From DASQDN01 sp035630195 (lineage in GTDB: Bacteria; Acidobacteriota; Terriglobia; Bryobacterales; Bryobacteraceae): a DNA stretch of 12,092 nucleotides. Positions 7,019 to 12,092 of this stretch are shown here, piece by piece. The first letter of the stretch is position 1; the number at the start of each line of letters is the position of its first letter. The stretch covers positions 1 through 12,092 of the forward strand of contig DASQLD010000614.1 in the NCBI GenBank assembly GCA_035630195.1. Direction: 5' to 3'. Below the pieces are notes generated by a model. It saw nothing but the letters and a program-made list of their open reading frames with translations, did no database searches and was not told where the DNA came from. Both the position numbers and the translations under genes were made by a program.

Positions 7019-7267
7019 ATGCCTTACAGCAGTTTTGATCGTGTCTTTGATCGCATCACGGTTAATCCTCAGCAGATGAACGGACAGCCATGCATTCGAG
7101 GCATGCGGCTTACGGTGCGTCGTGTTGTTGAGGCGGTGTCCGTCTATGAAGATCGCGCCGAGCTCTTTCGTGAATTTCCGGAGATCGACGAAGCGGATGT
7201 TAAGCAGGCGCTGGAGTTTGCGGCGGCCAATCTCGAGGATCGTGTCATTGATGTACGGATGGCATGA
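7019..7267 (+). CDS. DUF433 family antitoxin
   Basis: An 82-residue small protein of the DUF433 family (COG2442), winged-helix-like proteins that act as the VapB-type antitoxin in DUF433/DUF5615 pairs. The diagnostic run is visible: DRITVNPQQMNGQPCIRGMRLTV at about 11-33, then a helical segment, then FPEIDEADVKQALEFAA. GAAGGGTGG just before the ATG is a usable ribosome-binding site. Its last four bases overlap the start of the toxin gene (ATGA), so the two are translationally coupled. By family knowledge it likely neutralises the toxin and may repress its own operon. Confidence 0.9.
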   Translation: MPYSSFDRVFDRITVNPQQMNGQPCIRGMRLTVRRVVEAVSVYEDRAELFREFPEIDEADVKQALEFAAANLEDRVIDVRMA

Positions 7268-7656
7268 TTCGGCTGCTGCTCGATCAGGGCCTGCCTCGGT
7301 CGGCGGCGGCCATTCTCCGCGATGCCGGAATAGATACCTTACACATTGCAGACCTCGGTCGATGCGAAGCTTCTGACGTCGAGATTATCGAACTCGGACT
7401 TTCCGAAAACCGCACGATCGCGACTCTCGATGCTGACTTTCATGCGCTTCTTGCCGTTTCAGGAGCTCTCGCTCCGTCCGTGATTCGAATTCGCATCGAA
7501 GGCTTGAAGGGCTCAGATATTGCCGAAATCCTGAAAACTGGCATGACATTGATGGCCGAGGAGTTGCGAGAAGGAGCAATCGCGACTGTCACGACCAAAG
7601 GAATTAGAATTCGCCGACTGCCGATACATCGCCGTGGAACCTTTGACTTGCTCTGA
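7264..7656 (+). CDS. DUF5615 PIN-like toxin
   Basis: A 130-residue protein of the DUF5615 (Mut7-C-like PIN, COG4634) family, thought to be ribonuclease toxins. The expected acidic positions are present: D7 in LLLDQGLP, D38/E40 in the ASDVEI run, and D56/D58 in TLDADFH. The typical LPRSAAAILRDAGIDTLHI segment follows the first aspartate. Family members are usually 110-130 residues, so it appears complete. It overlaps the DUF433 gene by four bases, a standard antitoxin-first order. Nuclease activity is inferred from the family only. Confidence 0.9.
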   Translation: MIRLLLDQGLPRSAAAILRDAGIDTLHIADLGRCEASDVEIIELGLSENRTIATLDADFHALLAVSGALAPSVIRIRIEGLKGSDIAEILKTGMTLMAEELREGAIATVTTKGIRIRRLPIHRRGTFDLL

Positions 7657-7702
7657 GACCGATGATTCCGAGGATGTAGAGGCATCAGGTAGACTGTTGA
7701 AC

Positions 7703-7792
7703 GGAGGAATGGCCGAGCGGTTTAAGGCAGCGGTCTTGAAAACCGTCGTACTCTAACGGGTACCGGGGGTTCGAATCCCTCTTCCTCCGCCA
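7703..7792 (+). tRNA. tRNA-Ser (UGA anticodon), CCA encoded
   Basis: The acceptor arm GGAGGAA (7703-7709) pairs with TTCCTCC (7782-7788), then discriminator G 7789 and encoded CCA at 7790-7792. The anticodon stem GCGGT/ACCGT encloses the loop CTTGAAA, with anticodon TGA at 7737-7739, reading UCA-type serine codons. A long variable arm (about 7747-7763) is typical of class II tRNA-Ser. The T arm is GGGGG-TTCGAAT-CCCTC. TAGACT at 7690-7695 could be its -10 box, seven bases before the 5' end. The tyrosine recombinase that follows makes the 3' half a likely attachment site. Confidence 0.96.
7770..7792 (+). other. Probable attachment site at the tRNA-Ser 3' end
   Basis: Tyrosine recombinases of integrative elements commonly use the 3' end of a tRNA gene. 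Here the recombinase gene starts 301 bases after the tRNA, reading away from it, and the following DNA has plasmid-like content. I found no second copy of the T-arm/acceptor sequence in the remaining 4.3 kb, so the other end of the element would lie beyond the window. The exact core is not determinable from one end. Confidence 0.4.
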
Positions 7793-8093
7793 CATTATTT
7801 CGGTGATTTTCAGTAACTTAGAAGTAAGGTCATTGCACTGTAGCGTGTTTGTGGTTCCAGTTATCTGGGCGCGACATATACGTCCGGCATCGGCCGCGGT
7901 GCCGCTTTGCTTCGCAGGACTACACACACCCCAAGGGGCTGCCGACGCGATTGGTTTTCGGCTGTGGCTGCCCCATTTATGCAAGAGTGCAGATCCGTCA
8001 CCCCGACCCAAACGTTGCACCGTTCGAATTCAATAGCTCACTCTCCAAGCCCGGCGTTTGAGAGAAGCTTGCTGCCGAGGAGCTCATCGATCA
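7793..8093. other. Non-coding stretch between tRNA-Ser and integrase
   Basis: About 300 bases with no supportable gene. It contains a perfect short palindrome, CCCCAAGGGG, at 7929-7938, and GTTCGAAT at 8024-8031, an eight-base match to the tRNA T loop that may be chance. GAGGAG at 8077-8082 is the integrase ribosome-binding site. By position this is the recombinase arm-site and promoter region. Confidence 0.5.
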
Positions 8094-9143
8094 ATGGACG
8101 GTCAGATATCTGTCCGGTCAGACCGTAAGCGTCGATCCAGCTTCTTTAAAAACGAACAGGCGATCGACGACTACCTCGCTGAGAAGGCGGGAACGCTCAA
8201 TCCTCAGAAAGAAAGCTCCAGACTGACGGTACAAAAGATGTCTGGAATACTGAAGCCGCTCGCCGAATTCCTTCGAGAACGTGGCATCGTAAATCTGAAA
8301 GAGGTCAAGACTGAGCATCTCGCCGCGTTTCAAGAGACGTGGCTCGGGAGACTTCGTAAGAATCGGGAGACTGGCGAACTGGTCAGGCAGCCAAAGGCCC
8401 AACTCGGGAAACAGAAGAAACAAGAATTGGTCCGCATGTTCTTCCGTCGTATGCGGGAACTACGGTGGATTCGGGAAAACCCGGCCGAACTGCTGTTGCC
8501 GATAAAAACGCCGCGTGTAGAAGTCAAAAAGAAGACCGCCGAAGAGAAGCAACGGCTAATGGATGCGATACCTCGGGTGTTCCCGAACATTGCGGAGGTC
8601 GCCACTGCGTTTGTCCTTACCCAACGTTATAGCGGTCTACGACTCGTTGATGTCGTGACGCTCCGAACTGATTCGCTTAGAGATGACGGATTAATGATTG
8701 CGAGCCAGGAGAAGAACGAGGAGCCAGTCTTTGTGCCTCTGCCCTTATTTGTGGTTCAGATTATCCAGAAACTCCAGCCGAAGAACTCAACATACTTCTT
8801 CTGGACTGGCACATCGACCATAAAGACTGCTGTCAACGACTGGTCCGAGAAGTTGCGGCGGCTTTACGAAGCGGCTGGAATCGTAGGCAAACGCTCCCAT
8901 GAATGGCGAGATACGCTTGCGATCGAAGTCTTGGAGGGCGGCGGGTCCCTTGAAGATGTCCAGTTGCTCCTCGGACACAAGTCACGGAAGACCACTGAGA
9001 AATACTATGTTGCGCTTACGAAGAAGCGTATGGAAAACGCTATTGAAGCGAGGCGGCGGACCTGGGATGCAGACACGGTCTCGGTCAGCTCAGCGGCTCC
9101 GACTCCCCCATCCGAAGAGCGTGAGCCAATCTCTGCCGAATGA
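8094..9143 (+). CDS. Tyrosine recombinase (phage-type integrase)
   Basis: A 349-residue site-specific recombinase that would integrate and excise a mobile element by a covalent phosphotyrosine intermediate. An N-terminal SAM-like core-binding domain (about 20-130) precedes the catalytic domain. The catalytic set is visible: R183 in YSGLRLVDV, a lysine in the EKNEEPVFVPL beta-hairpin, H269 and R272 in SHEWRDT, H295 in LLGHKS, and nucleophile Y304 in TTEKYYV. It appears intact. ATG 8094 is chosen because GAGGAG lies 11 bases upstream; an in-frame TTG at 8058 is less likely. The last 30 residues (Ser/Pro/Glu-rich) are dispensable-looking, and their coding sequence overlaps the end of the convergent HTH gene by 59 bases. 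It lies just after tRNA-Ser, the likely integration target. Confidence 0.93.
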   Translation: MDGQISVRSDRKRRSSFFKNEQAIDDYLAEKAGTLNPQKESSRLTVQKMSGILKPLAEFLRERGIVNLKEVKTEHLAAFQETWLGRLRKNRETGELVRQPKAQLGKQKKQELVRMFFRRMRELRWIRENPAELLLPIKTPRVEVKKKTAEEKQRLMDAIPRVFPNIAEVATAFVLTQRYSGLRLVDVVTLRTDSLRDDGLMIASQEKNEEPVFVPLPLFVVQIIQKLQPKNSTYFFWTGTSTIKTAVNDWSEKLRRLYEAAGIVGKRSHEWRDTLAIEVLEGGGSLEDVQLLLGHKSRKTTEKYYVALTKKRMENAIEARRRTWDADTVSVSSAAPTPPSEEREPISAE

Positions 9144-9342
9144 TCTCCGGCGATTCGGGTTCTCGCCCAGTCATTTTCTGCCACTCGCGCGCAAAGACGC
9201 TTAGCGGAATCATAAACGTCACATAGGTACGCTTATAACGCTTCGGCCGGTACGACACACAGATTCCGTGCACCTGACTGAAATAACGGCGCGCCTTTGA
9301 ATACGACCATCTCAAGAGGTATGCGGTTTCCTGAACCGTCAA
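9085..9342 (-). CDS. Small helix-turn-helix protein, excisionase-like
   Basis: An 85-residue protein, or slightly longer. Residues 2-21 (TVQETAYLLRWSYSKARRYF) have the pattern of a MerR/excisionase-type helix-turn-helix. A beta-hairpin-like YRPKRYKRTYVTFMIPLSVF segment follows and then a basic tail. Together with the adjacent integrase this suggests a recombination directionality factor or a repressor; this is inference from fold and context. The start is uncertain: TTG 9342 is the only usual start codon near the domain. The frame stays open upstream (reading ...NINAVLTELGIEPT before the TTG), so the real protein may begin earlier or the 5' end may be damaged. It converges on the integrase gene with a 59-base overlap. 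Confidence 0.65.
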   Translation of the reverse strand: MTVQETAYLLRWSYSKARRYFSQVHGICVSYRPKRYKRTYVTFMIPLSVFAREWQKMTGREPESPEIIRQRLAHALRMGESEPLS

Positions 9343-9365
9343 CGTTGGTTCAATCCCGAGTTCTG

Positions 9366-9614
9366 TTAAAACGGCATTGATGTTCGGGGGGCCACAGTGG
9401 GGGAGATTGCTGGCGCGGGAATGTTCGGGTCGGGACCGAGCAGTTTGTAGTGATTTTCGTTCGTCAGCACGATTTCCTCTATTGACGGTTTATAAGGTGA
9501 TTCGCCTACTTTTGACTCCGCCTCAATACCAAAGGGCTTCTCGGGACGGCCATCTGACATTTCCGGCAAAGATTTTGCACATTTCGATGAGTTTCTCAGA
9601 AGTGCATTCACCAC
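9366..9614 (-). CDS. Small hypothetical protein upstream of the HTH gene (doubtful)
   Basis: An 82-codon open frame from GTG 9614 ending 23 bases before the HTH start codon, on the same strand. I recognise no family. The middle part (SPYKPSIEEIVLTNENHYKLLGPDP) has natural-looking composition. However, another frame over 9525-9614 also reads like protein, so the segment could be a decayed longer gene with frameshifts. An ATG inside the frame (beginning MSDGRPEKP) is an alternative start. A weak AAGGTG precedes GTG 9614. I treat it as unproven. Confidence 0.3.
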   Translation of the reverse strand: MVNALLRNSSKCAKSLPEMSDGRPEKPFGIEAESKVGESPYKPSIEEIVLTNENHYKLLGPDPNIPAPAISPTVAPRTSMPF

Positions 9615-10213
9615 CTTGTGGGACTAAGGGCCATGACACGTAAGTACGATTAGCACAACCTTCGTCGACCGCGGCCGGCATCAAAATCGATTCTGGTGGC
9701 CGCCATACGTTGAGCTTTCAGCAGAAGATAACGAAGGTTCTTGTTTCACTAACCGCGCTGCTGCGGAGCTTTGATGTTGCCGTTGACACCGCTTCTAACG
9801 CTCATCGGTTCGTCCGGCAGTAGGTCTTATGTATAGATGATCGAGCAGCGCCGGTCTCGAGGTCGGAAACCACCGTCGGAAACTTCTGCTTCTTCCCCCA
9901 CCATGGAATCTCGCCAGCGCCTAATCTGTCGCAGCGCCGGTTTCTTCCGAGTTGCTGAATGGGTGTTACCGAAATTGATGGTCACTTACGTGGCTCGCCG
10001 TCGGGCCCTATACACCCTGTCTTCGACTACTTCGGTGACGGCCGTTACATCCCATGCCTGTTAGATTCTGGACCGCGTTCGTTCAGCGGTTGCGCGTCGA
10101 TGGTCTTGAAATATATTTCCTGCGGTGTCAGATTCCGACCTCCAGCGGCCCGTAGTTTTTAAGGCCCGTTCAGCACTCGCTAAAGGCGGGGACACAGCCT
10201 TCTACAGTGCTCG
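9615..10213. other. 599-base stretch with no recognisable gene
   Basis: Open frames here are short and overlap in several frames without ribosome-binding sites. One, 9959-10162 on the plus strand, reads naturally around DYFGDGRYIPCLLD and a following CGVRFRPP, but I cannot assign a family and its ends are undefined. The stretch lies between the HTH gene and the broken replication gene, and is best read as decayed element DNA. No tRNA, repeat array or clear hairpin was seen. Confidence 0.45.
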
Positions 10214-10826
10214 GTGGAACACGTTGCATCCATCATCAGAGGACTCCCGGAAATTGCGCCCGAGATCCGGATCTCCAAGCAAAAGGCGCGGCGGGTGGAG
10301 TCCATCGAGCTCATCCGGCAACAACGAGACGAGCGCAAGCAAGATCTGCTTTTCAACTCTCGTCCTTTCTTGTTGTGTAGTCTGCCCATCAGGAGGCCTG
10401 AAGAGGGTACTCTCCTCCATGAACGCCGCAACGGCAAATACTTCCTACAGGTCTGTGGTCATCCACAGTTTGGGCTGCCATTTGGCCAGGATCGTCTTGT
10501 ACCAATCTGGGTAGCGACTCAAGCTGTGCGCTCGCGCAATCGTGAGATTCGATTCGGTGTGGCGGCGGAAATACTTCATGAACTTGGGTTGCCGCTTGAC
10601 GGTGTGCACTACCGGCGTTTGATCGACAGCTTCCAACGAGTGTTTGCGAGCACGATCTATTTCGGATCGGAAAGCCCGCGAGTGTGTGGGACTGCGGGCG
10701 CTTCAACTACTTCGACCGAGTGCGGCTTTGGAGATCACTCGACTCGGAAGAATCCCTGCACAACGAGGAAAACACCGTTATCCTCAGCCAAGCTTTCTAC
10801 CAGGAACTTCTGGCACATCCTGCCTG
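10214..10826 (+). pseudogene. RepA-like plasmid replication initiator, frameshifted and truncated
   Basis: Two frames join into one recognisable protein. From 10214 the first frame reads EHVASIIRGLPEIAPEIRISKQ, then RPFLLCSLPIRRPEEGTLLHERRNGKYFL, GLPFGQDRLVPIWVATQAVR and RLIDSFQRVFASTIYFGSE. From about 10684 a different frame continues the same fold with CGRFNYFDRVRLWRSLDSEE and ENTVILSQAFYQELLAHP. This matches my memory of the RepA_C-type replication initiator family found on acidobacterial plasmids and elements. The frame change lies around 10670-10690. The N-terminus is short (in-frame stop at 10181), with no ribosome-binding site at GTG 10214. The C-terminal third is missing: similarity ends near 10820 where the next gene fragment begins. 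It is almost certainly non-functional. Confidence 0.6.
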
Positions 10827-10828
10827 TA

Positions 10829-11565
10829 GGCCACGGCGCTGCGCTATCGGCAGGTTCTATATCACCTATGTTCGAAACCGCTTTATGCTGCTTTGGGAGA
10901 TACTGACAACCGGAACCGGCGCGATCATTTCGTACTCACGATCAAGGCGCGCCTAATGGCTCTGGACTTCGTTCTTCAGCACCCGAGTGATACGTTTTTG
11001 GCGACTGAAGACGAGAAGGTCAGGTTCTTTCACGACCAGTTGAATGTAGCGACAGATTTCCTTCCAGCCTGGCGCTATCCGGCTAAGGCCCAGAACAGTT
11101 TCACGACACGCTTTTTCGTGGACAAGTTTCGGATCGCCATTTCAAACGCCGCGCTCGAGGCCGTTCGTTTCTGTTACATCGACGAAGGGCTACACAGCAC
11201 TTCCGGGTTCGAGCGTTTTCTCAATCAGTACCGCTCCCTATTCACGAGATTGCCGAAATTCCAACTCGTCTACTTGGCAAGCTTCGCAGACTCTTTTGCA
11301 GAGGCGCGGGGGCTCTTCGCGCGTAAAGGTTTGGTGGGCGGTGACGTCGCCGATGACCCAATGGTCAGCAGGTTGTTGTCCTACTTCAGGGCTCGCCAGG
11401 CTTACGCAAAGCGAGAACTCACGGGATTCACAGTCCAGGTTGATCCAGTTTCGCGAAGATCGTACAACGTTTTCTGGCGCGAAATACGACCGCCTATTTG
11501 CAAATTGGGAGCGCGGAGGAGATGTCGCGGTTGTGCCCCGGAAGTGCCGCTACTCCGCGCGATAA
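10829..11565 (+). pseudogene. 3' fragment of an uncharacterised element protein, frameshifted
   Basis: The reading begins directly after a TAG at 10826-10828 without a plausible start: ATALRYRQVLYHLCSKPLYAALGDTDNRNRRDHF, then IKARLMALDFVLQHPSDTFLATEDEKVRFF, TTRFFVDKFRIAISN, VRFCYIDEGLHSTSGFERFLNQYR and LPKFQLVYLASF. Around 11435-11455 the sense frame switches and continues as LIQFREDRTTFSGAKYDRLFANWERGG to a TAA at 11563-11565. I recall similar proteins beside plasmid-type replication genes, some with an N-terminal replication-relaxation-like winged helix, which is missing here; that link is tentative. The unshifted frame runs on to 11945, but its last 150 residues are Arg/Pro/Ala-rich and pass through non-coding repeats, so I do not accept it as one gene. 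A deletion joining it to the RepA fragment is likely. Confidence 0.55.
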
Positions 11566-11680
11566 TGGGCAGTTTACCGCCTATCGACTCGCGACAAACT
11601 ACGCCCTTTTCGGAAGTTTGGCTCAGAGCAACGGGAGGGCTGATGATGAACCCGTTGGGTGAAGCCAGTCACGCAACCCG

Positions 11681-11716
11681 TCTTCACCCGCTACATCACC
11701 CGGCTCTTCACCCTCT
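11681..11716 (+). repeat. Three 12-base iteron-like tandem repeats
   Basis: Units start at 11681, 11693 and 11705: TCTTCACCCGCT, ACATCACCCGGC and TCTTCACCCTCT. The first and third match at 11 of 12 bases; all share TCACCC at the same phase. An inverted copy of the core, GGGTGAAG, lies at 11657-11664. Short direct repeats beside a rep gene are typical of iteron origins, though these are shorter than usual and only three are present. Confidence 0.45.
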
Positions 11717-11774
11717 TGTGCTTATTATGTGGCGCTACGCGCGTCGTTTAGCGGCATGCAGCGCAGTCGAAGAA

Positions 11775-11818
11775 CCAGCTGCCGGGGCCGGAAGACAGCC
11801 TGGGGCGACCCCGGCTGG
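11775..11818 (+). repeat. Hairpin competing with the 23-base inverted repeat
   Basis: CCAG (11775-11778) and CCGGGG (11782-11787) can pair with CCCCGGCTGG (11809-11818), giving ten base pairs with a three-base bulge. The right arm uses bases that also form the left arm of the larger inverted repeat (11790-11812), so the two foldings exclude each other. Confidence 0.45.
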
Positions 11819-11892
11819 TAGGCAGCTACGCCGCCACAAGCCTACTCCTCGCTCCTTACCGTCGCTGTGGGGGTCACCCCAGGCTGTCTTCC
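11790..11892. repeat. 23-base inverted repeat with nested hairpin
   Basis: The arm at 11790-11812 (begins GGAAGACAGCCTGGGG) is the reverse complement of the arm at 11870-11892 except for one position (22 of 23; C 11806 against A 11875). The 57-base interval contains a second stem, GTAGGC (11818-11823) with GCCTAC (11840-11845), around a 16-base loop. There is no U tract after the structure and it ends about 28 bases before the next gene's ATG. It could be an RNA leader, a replication or transfer site, or a recombination target. Confidence 0.8.
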
Positions 11893-11920
11893 TCAAATCT
11901 GTTTCTGACAAGGAGAGTAC

Positions 11921-12092
11921 ATGCGGACCTACATTCAGCCGCTGAAGAAGTCAACCGAGGACGAGATCAAAGTGCGTGTTGAACGCGACGTTGCCAAGGG
12001 CCTGAAGGACTACTGCGAGTTCCTGCAGAGTCCCCCAAAGCTATGTAGTCACGGAGGTGCTGCGTAAGGCGCTGCGCAAAGACAGAGCCTTT
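11921..12092 (+). pseudogene. Ribbon-helix-helix-like small protein, frameshifted, 3' end beyond window
   Basis: ATG 11921 follows a good ribosome-binding site (AAGGAGAG at 11910-11917). The protein starts MRTYIQPLKKSTEDEIKVRV, then ERDVAKGLKDYCEFLQS, and as written stops at 12065-12067 after 48 residues. Omitting one C from the CCCCC run at 12032-12036 restores a natural continuation, SPQSYVVTEVLRKALRKD, to the right edge. The strand-helix-helix layout (basic strand with KVRVER, a helix, a turn, then YVVTEVLRKAL) fits a small MetJ/Arc/CopG-type DNA-binding protein, as used for element copy control, partition or antitoxins. Role is inferred from fold only. The frameshift may be real decay or a base-call error. 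Confidence 0.6.

Larger units (their letters stand above)
11566..11920. other. Structured non-coding stretch before the RHH-like gene
   Basis: This 355-base stretch lacks a credible gene but is dense in repeats: 12-base tandem repeats at 11681-11716, an inverted copy at 11657-11664, and a 23-base inverted repeat at 11790-11892 with nested and competing hairpins. It ends in the ribosome-binding site AAGGAGAG at 11910-11917 of the next gene. Its position after a replication gene suggests an origin, a regulatory leader or a recombination site; the sequence alone does not decide. Confidence 0.6.

Noticed and set aside
7685..8020. Minus-strand open frame of 111 codons across the tRNA
   Set aside because: It contains the RDSNPRY...CLKPLGHSS reading that arises from the antisense of tRNA-Ser genes and is a known source of false protein calls.
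11681..11716. CRISPR array
   Set aside because: The units are 12 bases, directly abutting with no spacers, and only three in number.
10893..11945. A single 350-codon plus-strand gene
   Set aside because: Only the first half is protein-like in this frame. The sense then continues in another frame (DRLFANWERGG), while this frame runs through tandem and inverted repeats and into the next gene's start.

Overview
The window reads as a chromosomal stretch of a moderately GC-rich Gram-negative bacterium, most likely an acidobacterium of the Solibacter/Bryobacter type. I infer this from the combination of a type VI secretion gene pair, a PEP-CTERM secreted protein, a lysine-rich H1-like protein and a decayed RepA-type replication gene of a kind I associate with Acidobacteria. 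Taxonomy is inference and was not tested by a search.

Positions 1-2918 are the 3' end of a type VI secretion cluster: the tail of tssG, then clpV (tssH), closed by a strong hairpin terminator. Positions 2940-6951 hold ordinary chromosomal genes: a PEP-CTERM exported protein (minus) with a 418-base upstream region containing a hairpin and imperfect 40-base repeats; a membrane-anchored short-chain dehydrogenase (minus); a tiny H1-like DNA-binding protein (plus); a zinc-ribbon rhomboid protease (minus) whose stop codon overlaps that of the H1-like gene; and, divergent from it, a class II aldolase whose C-terminus resembles a microcompartment encapsulation peptide. Positions 7019-7656 are a two-gene DUF433/DUF5615 toxin-antitoxin operon.

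At 7703-7792 there is a tRNA-Ser(UGA) with encoded CCA. From there to the right edge the content changes to that of an integrated, plasmid-like element. It has a tyrosine recombinase next to the tRNA (8094-9143), a small helix-turn-helix protein convergent with it, about 0.6 kb without a recognisable gene, a RepA-like replication gene broken by frameshift, and the 3' part of a second gene, also frameshifted and missing its start. After these come short 12-base tandem repeats, a 23-base inverted repeat with nested and competing hairpins, and a small probable ribbon-helix-helix gene that runs off the window and carries an apparent one-base insertion in a C run. The most likely history is integration of a plasmid-like element at the tRNA-Ser 3' end, followed by decay of its replication module. 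Integrase, HTH and RHH genes remain largely recognisable. The distal attachment site is not in the window.

I see no CRISPR array, no rRNA and no intact transposase. No wholly new system is demonstrable. The items most worth a second look are the structured region at 11651-11892, the aldolase tail, and the decayed replication module.
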